DNA of 64,000 nucleotides from contig JAKPEG010000021.1 of NCBI GenBank assembly GCA_029552065.1, positions 1 through 64,000 on the forward strand, in the 5' to 3' direction. This stretch comes from Actinomycetes bacterium. Lineage in GTDB: Bacteria > Actinomycetota > Actinomycetes > Actinomycetales > Dermatophilaceae. Both the position numbers and the translations under genes were made by a program. Below the pieces are notes generated by a model. The model was not told where the DNA came from. It saw only the letters and a program-made list of their open reading frames with translations, and did no database searches. Positions 49,777-60,969 of the stretch are shown piece after piece (the stretch's first letter is position 1; each line of letters starts with the position of its first letter).

Positions 49777-50913
49777 ATGCCGCCTTCCGCCCTGGACCGA
49801 CTCGAGCTCATCTACCGAAGCGGGCCGTCGACCGCGATCCGCAGCGGCGCGGGTTCGGCTCCCGTGGTGGGCTATGTGGGGGCCGACGTCCCGGTCGAGC
49901 TTCTCGACGCCGCCGGGGTCTTCGGAGTCCGACTCGCCGGCGACCCGACGGCCGACCGATCCCGGGGCGACCGTCTCCTCGGTCGCGGCCTCGACCCGGC
50001 CACCCGATCGCTCATGAGCCAACTGGTCTCCGGGCAGTTCGACGGGCTGGACGCGCTCGTCGTCTCCCGGGACTGCGAGGCCTCCCTGCGACTGTTCTAT
50101 GCCGTCCGGGAACTGCGCCGTGTCGACCCCGGCTGCGGCCTGCCTCCGGTGCATCTGCTCGACCTGTTGCACCTGCCCTACCGGACGACGACGACCTACA
50201 ACCTCGCGCGGCTCACCGGGCTACGGGATTGGTTGCGGGCCTGGACCGGCAATCCGGTCACCGACGACGACCTCGCCCGGAGCGTGCTGGCCCATGGGGA
50301 GGTCCGGGAGCAGCAGCGCCGCGTCGCCGCCTATCGTCGTGGCCCCCAGGCCCGGCTGACTGGAACTCAGGCGCTGGCCGTGGTGGGTGCTGGCACGCGG
50401 ACGCCGTTGGCGGCATACCGGAGTCTGTTGGGCGACCTCCTCAGCCAACTGGAGCAGGGGTCCAGGCCGCCGATCGGCGGAGTGGCGACCTTCCTCACGG
50501 GCAGTTCCCACGACAACCCGCACGTGTATGCCGCACTCGAAGCCCAGGGTGTGCGCATCGTGGGCGAGGATCACGACTGGGGGGACCTCTTGATCGACCG
50601 CCAGGTCGATCGGCCCACGCTGTTGGGCCTCGCGGAGACCTATCAGCACCAGACGCCCACAGCCCAGCGGGGGTCGATCCGTGACCGCGGTGTCCAGACC
50701 GCCGTCGGTCTCGACCGCTCCGGAGCCCAGCTGCTCGTCGGCTACCTCCGAGAGTGCGACGAAGGGCCGCCCTGGGACTGGCCGGAGCAGAGTCGCCTCG
50801 CGACCCAACGAGGTGTCGACACGATCCTGTTGGCGCACCAGGGCTACGGCGCGGTCGACATCGACACGCTCGGCACGACCGTGGCCCTTTCGACGAGCGG
50901 AGGGACACGATGA
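49777..50913 (+). CDS. 2-hydroxyacyl-CoA dehydratase-like subunit (HgdA/BcrC family)
   Basis: 378 aa. The family layout is visible: VVGYVGADVPVELLDAAG, DALVVSRDCEASLRLFYAVREL, VREQQRRVAAYRRG, FLTGSSHDNPHVYAALEAQGVRIVGEDHDWGD and LLVGYLRECDEGPPWDWPEQSRLA. Active members bind a [4Fe-4S] cluster through three cysteines. Two (in SRDCEAS and LRECDEG) seem present, but the one usually found in the VV-DD-C position reads EDHDW. My alignment is from memory. It lies 16 bp after the CoA-transferase gene and overlaps the next by 4 bp. Confidence 0.8.
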   Translation: MPPSALDRLELIYRSGPSTAIRSGAGSAPVVGYVGADVPVELLDAAGVFGVRLAGDPTADRSRGDRLLGRGLDPATRSLMSQLVSGQFDGLDALVVSRDCEASLRLFYAVRELRRVDPGCGLPPVHLLDLLHLPYRTTTTYNLARLTGLRDWLRAWTGNPVTDDDLARSVLAHGEVREQQRRVAAYRRGPQARLTGTQALAVVGAGTRTPLAAYRSLLGDLLSQLEQGSRPPIGGVATFLTGSSHDNPHVYAALEAQGVRIVGEDHDWGDLLIDRQVDRPTLLGLAETYQHQTPTAQRGSIRDRGVQTAVGLDRSGAQLLVGYLRECDEGPPWDWPEQSRLATQRGVDTILLAHQGYGAVDIDTLGTTVALSTSGGTR

Positions 50914-52199
50914 CGCAGCCGCCCGGGACACGCGGGCCCACGACCGGCCAGACCCTGCCGTCGGCAGTCACCGCGAAGCGCTTTCAACGCGCGTGGTTCG
51001 CCGAGGTGAGGGCGCAGGCGGCCTCCGGCACGCCCATCGCACTCGTCAACGCCGACGCGCCGCAGGAAGTGTTCCGGGCGATGGGCATTCCATATGTCGT
51101 CAATCAGTGGTGGGCATCCATCGTCGCCGCAAAGCGGCGCTCGGCGGACTACCTCGAGTTGCTGCGGGCCCAGGGACTTCCCGACTACACCGACCAGTAC
51201 AGCTCACTGTCGTTGGCCTCGGCCTTCGACACCGACGAGGCGAACGCACCGTGGGGTGGGCTGCCTACTCCTCGCATCGTCCTCGCGGAGGTCACCGGCG
51301 ATGCCTCCCGCAAGATCTTCGACGTCTGGGGGCAACGGCCCGGCGTCGACTTCTACGCCCTGGAGTCCAGCGCCGCCAACGAGGTGCAGCCCCGGTGGTG
51401 GGAGCGGATGCCGTGGGACTGGGAGGAGCTCATCGGCAAGGACCGGATCGACCTGTTGGCCGGTGAGTTGCAGGGGCTTATCCGATTTCTCGAGACGACC
51501 ACCGGGAGGGTCTTCAGCGAATCACGGTTCCGCGAGGTGATGGCGTTGGTCAACGAGCAGGAGGAATGGAACCGGCGCACCCGGGACCTCATCGCAGCGA
51601 GCACCCCTTGCCCGATCAGCGTCGTGGACAGCATCCCGGCGGTGATGGTGCCCCAGTGGCATCGCGGGACCGAGTGGGCCCGCGATGCGGCGATCACCCT
51701 GCACGACGAGGTCGCCGCCCTCGTCGCCGAAGGCGCGGCCGTCTGCCCGGACGAGCGGGTCCGGCTGATGTGGATCGGTCGCGGCCTCTGGATGGATATG
51801 GGCTTCTACCGCCACTTCCAGGACACCTACGGCGCCGTCTTCGTGTGGTCGATGTATCTCGCCATCGCCGCGGACGGCTATCTGCGCTACGGCGAGGACC
51901 CGGTGCGGGCCCTGGCTGCCCGCTTCGCCGCCTTCAGCGACCAGCTCTACGCCCCTCCGTGGTCGGCCGAGTGGTATGTCAAGGAGGCGCTGTCTCATCG
52001 GGTCGACGGCGTGGTGCATCTGGTGTCCGACGACCCCCGCGGCAGCTACTTCACGACCCGCGCGCTGCGCGCGGCCGGCGTACCGGTCCTCGAGCTGCGG
52101 GCCGACAACGTGGACAGCCGCGCCTATGACGGCGCGACGACCCAGGACATCGTGAGCCGGTGGCTCGAGGAGGAGATCCTGCACTCGCCGCCTGCTTGA
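50910..52199 (+). CDS. 2-hydroxyacyl-CoA dehydratase-like subunit (HgdB family), cysteine-poor
   Basis: 429 aa. HgdB-like course: IALVNADAPQEVFRAMGIPYVVNQWW, LAGELQGLIRFLETTTGRVFSESRFREVMALVNEQEEW, RLMWIGRGLWMDMGFYRHFQDTYGAVF, and DGVVHLVSDDPRGSYFTTRALRAAGVPVLELRADNVDSRAYD. Positions that normally hold cluster cysteines read DQYSS and SDDPRGS, so a [4Fe-4S] cluster is unlikely in this chain. It is the last gene of the operon. No ATP-dependent activator (HgdC/FldI type) is encoded within the window. Confidence 0.78.
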   Translation: MTQPPGTRGPTTGQTLPSAVTAKRFQRAWFAEVRAQAASGTPIALVNADAPQEVFRAMGIPYVVNQWWASIVAAKRRSADYLELLRAQGLPDYTDQYSSLSLASAFDTDEANAPWGGLPTPRIVLAEVTGDASRKIFDVWGQRPGVDFYALESSAANEVQPRWWERMPWDWEELIGKDRIDLLAGELQGLIRFLETTTGRVFSESRFREVMALVNEQEEWNRRTRDLIAASTPCPISVVDSIPAVMVPQWHRGTEWARDAAITLHDEVAALVAEGAAVCPDERVRLMWIGRGLWMDMGFYRHFQDTYGAVFVWSMYLAIAADGYLRYGEDPVRALAARFAAFSDQLYAPPWSAEWYVKEALSHRVDGVVHLVSDDPRGSYFTTRALRAAGVPVLELRADNVDSRAYDGATTQDIVSRWLEEEILHSPPA

Positions 52200-52212
52200 G
52201 CCGCAGCGGCTC
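52198..52212. terminator. Small hairpin between the dehydratase-like operon and cbs
   Basis: GAGCCG-CAG-CGGCTC begins in the stop codon of the rightward operon, in the 52-bp gap before the convergent cbs stop. The stem is short (6 bp), so termination efficiency is doubtful. Confidence 0.4.
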
Positions 52213-52251
52213 GTCATTGTCGGGCGACGCAGCGGCAGGCGCCGGGCGGGG

Positions 52252-53631
52252 TCAGCGGGCGAGGAAGCCGAGCAGGTCCGCCCGAGTGAGGACTCCCACC
52301 GGCTTGCCCTCGTCGACTACGAGCACGGCATCGGCCCGCTCGAGCTCGGCGCGCGCGGTGGTGACCGGCTCCCCCGCGCCCACGAGCGGAAGGCCGGGCT
52401 CCATGTGCCGCTCCACCGAGTCGGTGAGCTGCGCCCGCCCGGTGAACAGCAGCTCGAGCAGGTGCCGCTCGCTCACCGAGCCGGCGACCTCGCCGGACAT
52501 CACCGGCGGCTCGGCCTTGACCACGGGCATCTGGGAGACGCCGTATTCGCGGAGGATGTCGACGGCCTCGCGCAGTGTCTCGTTGGGATGGGTGTGGACG
52601 AGGGCCGGCAGACCGCCGGTCTTCGCGCGCAGGACGTCGCCGACGGTGCGTCGGGCACCGTCGCGCAGGAAGCCGTAGGAGGACATCCACTCGTCGGAGA
52701 AGACCTTGGACAGATAGCCCCGGCCGCCGTCGGGGAGCAGCACGACCACGACGGCCTCGGCGGGCAGGTCACGGGCCACCTGCAGCGCGGCGACCACCGC
52801 CATCCCGCACGATCCGCCGACGAGCAGCCCCTCCTCGCGGGCCAGCCGCCGGGTCATCGCGAAGGACTCCGCATCGGACACCGCGACGACTTCGTCGACG
52901 ACGCTCGGGTCGTATGCCGTGGGCCAGAAGTCCTCGCCGACCCCCTCGACGAGGTAGGGCCGCCCGGTGCCGCCGGAGTAGACCGAGCCCTCAGGGTCGG
53001 CACCGACGATCCGGACCTGGCCTGGCCGGTCGGCCGCAGTCGCCTGGTCCTTGAGGTAGTGGCCGGTGCCGCTGATCGTGCCGCCGGTGCCGATGCCGGC
53101 GACGAAGTGCGTGACCCGGCCGTCGGTATCCGCCCAGATCTCCGGTCCGGTGCTCGCGTAGTGGCTGGCTGGGCCCTCGGGGTTGGAGTATTGGTCGGGC
53201 TTCCAGGCCCCCTCGGTCTCGCGGACGAGCCGGTCGGAGACGCTGTAGTAGGAGTCGGGATGCTCGGGGGCCACCGCCGTCGGGCAGACGACCACCTCGG
53301 CGCCATAGGCGCGCAGGACGTTGCGCTTGTCCTCGCTCACCTTGTCGGGGCAGACGAAGATGCACCGGTAGCCGCGTCGCTGCGCGACGAGGGCGAGACC
53401 GACCCCCGTGTTGCCGCTCGTCGGCTCGACGATCGTCCCGCCCGGGCGCAAGGCCCCCGACTGCTCGGCGGCCTCGATCATCCGCAGCGCGATACGGTCC
53501 TTCACCGACCCGCCCGGGTTGAGGTATTCGAGCTTGGCGAGCACCGTCGCGGCGACGCCCTCGGTCACCCGGGAGAGCCGGACCAAGGGGGTGTCGCCCA
53601 CGAGGTCGCTCACGTGTTCGGCATAGCGCAT
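52252..53631 (-). CDS. cbs: Cystathionine beta-synthase
   Basis: 459 aa. PLP lysine K44 lies in NPGGSVKDRIALRM; VEPTSGNTGVGLALVAQRRGY, AGIGTGGTISGTGHYLK and GGSCGMAVVAAL complete the cofactor site. Residues ~335-459 are a pair of CBS domains (VGDVLRAKTGG, ALVHTHPNETLREAVDILREYGVSQMPVV). It condenses serine and homocysteine to cystathionine. Length and CBS pair distinguish it from the shorter CysK/CysM. With metB it allows trans-sulfuration. ATG at 53631. Confidence 0.94.
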   Translation of the reverse strand: MRYAEHVSDLVGDTPLVRLSRVTEGVAATVLAKLEYLNPGGSVKDRIALRMIEAAEQSGALRPGGTIVEPTSGNTGVGLALVAQRRGYRCIFVCPDKVSEDKRNVLRAYGAEVVVCPTAVAPEHPDSYYSVSDRLVRETEGAWKPDQYSNPEGPASHYASTGPEIWADTDGRVTHFVAGIGTGGTISGTGHYLKDQATAADRPGQVRIVGADPEGSVYSGGTGRPYLVEGVGEDFWPTAYDPSVVDEVVAVSDAESFAMTRRLAREEGLLVGGSCGMAVVAALQVARDLPAEAVVVVLLPDGGRGYLSKVFSDEWMSSYGFLRDGARRTVGDVLRAKTGGLPALVHTHPNETLREAVDILREYGVSQMPVVKAEPPVMSGEVAGSVSERHLLELLFTGRAQLTDSVERHMEPGLPLVGAGEPVTTARAELERADAVLVVDEGKPVGVLTRADLLGFLAR

Positions 53632-53805
53632 CCGGCCATCATCACAGATGACGCCGTATGCCGCGCCGACAACCGGTCGCGTCGGCGACCGCCGCGCTCG
53701 GCTGGGTCAGCCGCCCGGGTTCCGGGTGCAGATGAGGTGGGCGACGAGGGCCGACCAGCCGGTCTGGTGGGAGGCCCCCAGGCCACGGCCGGTGTCTCCG
53801 TGGAA

Positions 53806-56379
<2,574 letters not shown>

Positions 56380-56511
56380 CTGCGCAGTCTCCTCCCCTGG
56401 CGGGCTGCCGGCGACCCGGGTCGGTCGGCGTGGGACGGGTTCGCGTGGCAGGCTGTGACGTCGAGCCGACCACAGGCCCGACCCTCTGCACCGAAGCCAA
56501 GGAGACACCCA

Positions 56512-57294
56512 GTGCATTCCTCGTCGCTCGCCGGCAAGAGCATCATCGTCACCGGGGGTTCCACGGGGATCGGTGCCGCCATAGCCGCCACCGCCGCAGC
56601 TGCGGGCGCCAACGTCCTCGTCGACTACGTCGCGGACCCCGGCAGTGCCGACGCGCTCGCGACTCGCCTCGGACAGAGCGATCCGAGCGGTTCGGTCGAG
56701 GCCTTCGACGCCGACGTCAGCAAGGTCGAGGACGTCACCGCCCTCGTGCAGGAGGCGGTCCGCCGCTTCGGTCGGCTCGACGTCCTGGTCAACAACGCCG
56801 GCATGGAGACCCGCCACTCGCTGCTCGACACGAGCGAGGCCGACTTCGACAAGGTCCTCGCCGTCAACCTCAAGGGTGCGTTCTTCGCCGCCCAGGCGGC
56901 CGCGCGGCAGTTCGTCGCCCAGGGCGGCGGAGGCGTCATCGTCAACGTGTCCTCGGTCCACGAGGACTGGCCGATGCCCGGCAACACGGCATACTGCGTG
57001 TCCAAGGGCGGCATGCGGATGTTGACCCGCACGGCCGCAGTCGAATTGGGCTCTCACGGCATCCGGATGGTGGGGGTCGCGCCGGGCGCGGTCGACACTC
57101 CGATCAACGCGCAGACCGTGGCCGACCCAGCGAAGGTCAAGGCCCTCGACGACGCGATCCCGCTGGGCCGGCTCGCCGAGCCCGACCAGATCGCCGCGGT
57201 CGTCGCCTTCCTGGCCAGCGACGCGGCCTCCTACATCACGGCCACGACGGTCGTCGTCGACGGAGGTCTCATGCAGATGTCCCCCGGTTTGTGA
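56512..57294 (+). CDS. SDR family oxidoreductase (glucose-1-dehydrogenase-like)
   Basis: 260 aa classical short-chain dehydrogenase. NAD(P) loop VTGGSTGIGAAIAATAAAAG, NNAG (VLVNNAGMETRH), catalytic Ser in VNVSSVHEDWPMPG and YxxxK in AYCVSKGG. HEDWPMPGN is typical of the glucose 1-dehydrogenase subgroup, though sugar-alcohol substrates are possible. The GTG start has AAGGAG 7 nt upstream. Divergent from the glycosidase gene by 132 bp and translationally coupled (GTGA) to the aquaporin gene. Confidence 0.9.
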   Translation: MHSSSLAGKSIIVTGGSTGIGAAIAATAAAAGANVLVDYVADPGSADALATRLGQSDPSGSVEAFDADVSKVEDVTALVQEAVRRFGRLDVLVNNAGMETRHSLLDTSEADFDKVLAVNLKGAFFAAQAAARQFVAQGGGGVIVNVSSVHEDWPMPGNTAYCVSKGGMRMLTRTAAVELGSHGIRMVGVAPGAVDTPINAQTVADPAKVKALDDAIPLGRLAEPDQIAAVVAFLASDAASYITATTVVVDGGLMQMSPGL

Positions 57295-58094
57295 GCCGAC
57301 CTCGCGCGTCGCTCTCCCGTTGGCACGACCTCGAACGTGCTGCGTGCCGCGACAGCTGGTCGCTCTATGCGGCTGAGGCGATCGGCACCGCGCTCCTGCT
57401 CGTGGGCGGCCTGTCCGCGGTCGTCCTCGTCACCTCCCCGCAGTCGCCGGTCGCCGCCCTGGGACTGCCCTCGTGGGTGGCCCGCGGGGTGGCCGGTGGA
57501 CTGTTCGGGCTGACCGGCGCCCTCGTGACGATCTCGCCGATGGGTCGGCACTCGGGCGCTCATCTCAATCCGGCGATGACCCTGGCCTTCCTCCTGCGCA
57601 AGCGAATCAGCCTGTCGCATGCCGCCTTCTACGTGCTCGCTCAGTGTCTGGGCGCCGTGGTCGGGGCCGCGGTGATCCTGCTCTGGGGCGGCATCGGCAC
57701 CCCGGTCCGCTTCGGTGCGACCGTCCCGGCCCCGGGGCTGCGCCCCACGCTCGCCACGGCGCTCGAGGCGATGGCCACCGTCGTGCTCGTCGGGGTCGTC
57801 TTCACCTTTCTCGCGCACGCGCGTCTTCGCGCCCTCACCCCGTGGACGATGCCGGTGATGTATGCCGTGATGGTCGCCGTCGAGGCGCCGTGGACCGGCA
57901 CGAGCACCAATCCGGCCCGCTCGCTCGGTCCGGCCGTCGTCACCGACACATGGACCCTCTTCTGGGTGTATGTCGTCGGCCCGGCGCTCGGCGCCGTCGT
58001 GGCAGTGGCCGCCGTCGCCCTGCCGGGGCGGCATACGGTGCGTCCCGCCGAGGCCCGGATCGCCGCGCACCCGGCTTCGCCACACCACTCGTAG
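57291..58094 (+). CDS. MIP family channel (aquaporin / glycerol facilitator)
   Basis: 267 aa, six membrane helices with both pore motifs: HLNPAMT and STNPARS. The GTG start overlaps the SDR stop. Pore-selectivity residues cannot be read reliably, so water versus glycerol is open. Its coupling to a sugar-type dehydrogenase and closeness to a glycosidase suggests movement of a small polyol. Confidence 0.9.
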   Translation: MSRPRASLSRWHDLERAACRDSWSLYAAEAIGTALLLVGGLSAVVLVTSPQSPVAALGLPSWVARGVAGGLFGLTGALVTISPMGRHSGAHLNPAMTLAFLLRKRISLSHAAFYVLAQCLGAVVGAAVILLWGGIGTPVRFGATVPAPGLRPTLATALEAMATVVLVGVVFTFLAHARLRALTPWTMPVMYAVMVAVEAPWTGTSTNPARSLGPAVVTDTWTLFWVYVVGPALGAVVAVAAVALPGRHTVRPAEARIAAHPASPHHS

Positions 58095-58143
58095 CCGAGC
58101 GCTGGTCTATCAGCGTCCGGCACCGCCGTCGGGTCGGATCCGC

Positions 58144-58443
58144 TCACCTCGGCGCTGCAAGCCGGGCGCGGGCGGCGGCATACTCGGGTCGATCGAGGTA
58201 GACGATCTTGAGCGCGACCGTGATGTCGTTGCTCTGGACGGGAAGGATCCCGTAGACATCCCCAGGCGCGAGCCCGAGCGCCCCGATGTACCACGCGATC
58301 ATCACCTCCTCGGGTCGCCCCTGCAGCGGCAGCTGATCGACGATGGCGCGCGGCGCCTCGGGCGGCAACGACGCATAGACCTGCTCCATCATCGCGGCCA
58401 CCTGTGCCTGCCCCCGGGCCTGGAGGTCCTCGAGCCAACCCAT
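58144..58443 (-). CDS. Hypothetical protein, 99 aa
   Basis: A small soluble protein beginning MGWLEDLQARGQAQVAAMMEQVYASLPPEAPR, with EVMIAWYIGALGLAPGDVYGILPVQSNDITVALKIVYLD in the middle. I do not recognise a family. The start at 58443 is preferred; the frame could begin 16 codons earlier. Amphipathic and charged, without membrane segments. Convergent with the aquaporin gene. Confidence 0.6.
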   Translation of the reverse strand: MGWLEDLQARGQAQVAAMMEQVYASLPPEAPRAIVDQLPLQGRPEEVMIAWYIGALGLAPGDVYGILPVQSNDITVALKIVYLDRPEYAAARARLAAPR

Positions 58444-58518
58444 GCCTTCAGCATGACGGGCCCCGGGCCGAGCCACGGAGGATTCGACCAATCCGTGCCG
58501 GGTCGGGAAGCCGACGGA

Positions 58519-58746
58519 CTACCGGCGAGTTGCGCCTCCCCGATCCACGGTCAGCCCGCGGATCGACAGCCCGGTGCCGACGAGGGCGAGCAGTGCCGCC
58601 AGGCCGAGGGCCGCCCGGAAACATGCCACCGACTGGGCCGCCGGTGCCCCACCCGAGGCATCGGCCGCCCACGCGTAGCCCCCGACCATCACAGACGCGC
58701 CGGTGACCGACCCGATCGGGGTGTCCGGAGCCGACCCGGCGTGCCC
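58519..58746 (-). pseudogene. C-terminal remnant of a membrane transporter (MFS-like)
   Basis: A 75-codon open stretch ending in TAG reads ...SVTGASVMVGGYAWAADA... then a membrane helix around FRAALGLAALLALVGTGLSIRG and a basic tail. This looks like the last helix of a drug-type MFS protein. There is no start codon or upstream remainder. Part of a 489-bp gap (58444-58932) that otherwise holds nothing I can support. Confidence 0.4.
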
Positions 58747-58932
58747 GCAGCCGACTTCCTCGATTCAGCCAAGAACCAGGTCAAGCCTGGCCTGGCGCCG
58801 CCGTCGGGACGTGACCGTCGGGACCGGGCGGCCTGTGTCGTCCCCGGACGCGTCGCTGAGCGAACTCGCGGGCTAGTGAGCCGTTTGTGGGCCAGAGTCG
58901 GACCGATTCGCCGTGCCGGAATCCCCGCTGGG

Positions 58933-59787
58933 CTATCCGAGCAAGGCGAGGGGGACGACGGCAATCCCGTCGGACCGGCGGTATGCGTCCGAGCCGGTGG
59001 TCACGACGACGGCGTCGGCCAACCGGTCGCCCAATTCGTCGCGTAGCCATCGCAGGTGCCGCACATCCGAGTCGGCCACCGTTGCCGAGAGCTTGACCTC
59101 GATGGCGACCACACTCCCGTCGTAGCGTTCGACCACGAGGTCGATCTCGTGGCCACCGTCGCGGGTGCGCAGGTGCCCGACGTTGGCCTCCTGCGCCTGG
59201 GCCGCCGCACGAACCGTCAGCGTGGCCAGCGACTCGAACAGCTGGCCGAGCAACTCAGCGGACCCCGGTCGAGGCTGCAGCAACGTCTCGGGGGTGTGGT
59301 TGAGCAATCGGGCTGCCAGGGCCGGGTCGGCGAGCTGATGCTTCGGGGCCAGCTTGAGCCGGGACAGGTGTCCCCCGGCGGGCGTCCAGGCCGGCACCGG
59401 GTCGAGGATCCAGATCTGGGCTAGCAGGTCCCGATAGGCGATCGTCGTGGTCTTGGCCGGCTTGGCCGACTCCCCCGCACTGGATGCGTCCAGGATCGTC
59501 GTGTAACTGGCCGACGTCGACGACGCGGCGGCATACGCGTTCATCCACCGGCGCAGCGTGTCGGGGCGGCGCACGGCGACCCCCTGGTCCGGGATGTCGC
59601 GGTCGATGATTCGCGCCAGATAGCCGTCCAATTGGGCTCGCTGTCGCCGTGGCGGCAGGGCATGTATCGCCGGGAAGCCGGACGCGCAGATCTCCCGGGC
59701 GTAGTCGACCAAACCCCACGACGTGTGACCGGAAACCCGCGCACTCAACGGAGGACCGCGAGAGCGCCGGCGCAGGGCTCTCGTCAC
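58933..59787 (-). pseudogene. DUF4143 ATPase fragment lacking its AAA domain
   Basis: 284 codons from a GTG at 59787. The sequence follows the C-terminal part of ATP-binding DUF4143 proteins: VDYAREICASGFPAIHALPPRRQRAQLDGYLARIIDRDIPDQG, SYTTILDASS, AYRDLLAQIWILDPVPAW, HEIDLVVERYDGSVVAIEVKLSATVADSDVRHLRWL and a VVPLALLG end. The ~150-200 residue N-terminal P-loop domain is absent; the flavodoxin gene abuts the break. Intact members are nucleoid- or toxin-type ATPases of unclear role. Confidence 0.75.
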
Positions 59788-59798
59788 GGCGAGGTCAA

Positions 59799-60275
59799 TC
59801 AGGCGAGCTCGGCGCCCCAGGCGTGGGCGCGTTCCAACTCGCCCTCGGCGAGGGGACCGTCTGTCCCGCCGACGAGGAAGCTCGTGCGGGCGACGATCGT
59901 CACCCCGTGACGACGCAGCCGTTTGCCGATGCCCCTGGCCGCGGATCCCGAGAAGAAGCCGGTGCCGGTGACCGTGTCGAAGACGGCTGCCGAACCGCCG
60001 AGCGTGCGAGGGAGGGCATCGAGCCACTCGGCGACACCGGTCACTCCCGGATTGCCGCCCTTGTCGCGGGCCTGTCGCCGTGAACCGGGCCCTGGCAGGC
60101 CCATGTTGTGGGTCGGAGCCCCGACCAGCAGCAGGTCGACCCCGCTCGGGTCTGGTTGCGACGCGGCGTCGGCCACGGTGACCGCAGCGCCCTTGGACTG
60201 CAACCCAGCCGCGACGGCCCCGGCCACCCGAGCGGTGTTCCCGAAGCAGGATTCGGTGACGACGAGGACGTTCAC
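59799..60275 (-). CDS. Flavodoxin-domain protein
   Basis: 158 aa. FMN phosphate loop in VVTESCFGNTARVAGAVAAGL (T/S-E-S-x-G-N-T type), then VDLLLVGAPTHNMGLP and AAVFDTVTGTGFFSGSAARGIGKRL. Such proteins carry electrons or reduce quinones. The GTG start at 60275 has GGAG upstream. It lies 40 bp after the small membrane protein gene on the same strand and is probably cotranscribed with it under the nearby TetR regulator. Confidence 0.85.
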   Translation of the reverse strand: MNVLVVTESCFGNTARVAGAVAAGLQSKGAAVTVADAASQPDPSGVDLLLVGAPTHNMGLPGPGSRRQARDKGGNPGVTGVAEWLDALPRTLGGSAAVFDTVTGTGFFSGSAARGIGKRLRRHGVTIVARTSFLVGGTDGPLAEGELERAHAWGAELA

Positions 60276-60315
60276 GAGAGCTCCGATCTGAGATTCATGG
60301 CCGAGGCGGCGGCAG

Positions 60316-60804
60316 TCAGCCCTGTCGAGTGGCCACCGGGGGCTGTGGCGCGTCGGCGCGCGACCTGCGCACCTGAGCCAGGGCGACGCAGACAGCGGTG
60401 ACGATGATGACGACCCCGAGCCGTGCGAGGGTGGCGCAGACCAGTGCGCCCGCCGCGGTGATGAGGACCGGCAGGTATGCCGCGCCGTGACGACGCAGCC
60501 GCATCGACACCGCCGCGAGGATCGCGGCGACAACCCCGAGGATGGCGTGCCACAGGGCCTTGTCCCCGTTACCGCCGAATACCTCGCCGCCAGAGGCCGA
60601 CCTGCCCCAGAACGTCACGAGTCCGAGCAGGACCTGCAGGTGGACGAGCCCCACGAAGATGACCTGCGCGCGTCGGCTGGCGGAGGACCACGCGTGGCTG
60701 CGGGTCTCGACGACGAGCGTCCCGACAACTGCGCAACCGACGAGCAGGACCGCCCACGCGTTCCAGGCATGGACAAACCTCGCGACATCGATCAGGGTGT
60801 GCAT
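60316..60804 (-). CDS. Small four-helix membrane protein
   Basis: 162 aa. Four hydrophobic segments (AWAVLLVGCAVVGTLVV, VIFVGLVHLQVLLGLVTFW, ALWHAILGVVAAILAAVSM, and LITAAGALVCATLARLGVVIIV). Conserved His residues in FVHAWNAW, LVHLQ and WHAIL could bind haem, as in small cytochrome-b-like proteins, but this is uncertain. CAGGAGG precedes the ATG by 6 nt. Divergent from TetR; probably an operon with the flavodoxin gene. Confidence 0.75.
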   Translation of the reverse strand: MHTLIDVARFVHAWNAWAVLLVGCAVVGTLVVETRSHAWSSASRRAQVIFVGLVHLQVLLGLVTFWGRSASGGEVFGGNGDKALWHAILGVVAAILAAVSMRLRRHGAAYLPVLITAAGALVCATLARLGVVIIVTAVCVALAQVRRSRADAPQPPVATRQG

Positions 60805-60887
60805 GCCGAACCTCCTGGGAGTGGGAGCTGCTGTCGGGTGACTGCCGTTGAGTTCAGCTGTGCCGTCCACCGACCGTTCGCACTACC

Positions 60888-60918
60888 TTGGTACTTGGTG
60901 TACGGTATTTGGTATATC
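60888..60918 (+). promoter_or_regulatory. AT-rich operator/promoter region between the membrane protein and tetR
   Basis: TTGGTA, TTGGTG and TTGGTA occur at 60888, 60895 and 60909, spaced 7 and 14 bp, and TACCTTGGTA is itself a short palindrome. TATATC (60913-60918) could be a -10 box. The AT content is far above its surroundings. It is a plausible TetR autoregulatory site covering both divergent promoters. Confidence 0.45.
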
Positions 60919-60969
60919 AGATTCCAAGTTCCCGACGCAAGCGACGAGAAGACAAACGACAGGAGACGC

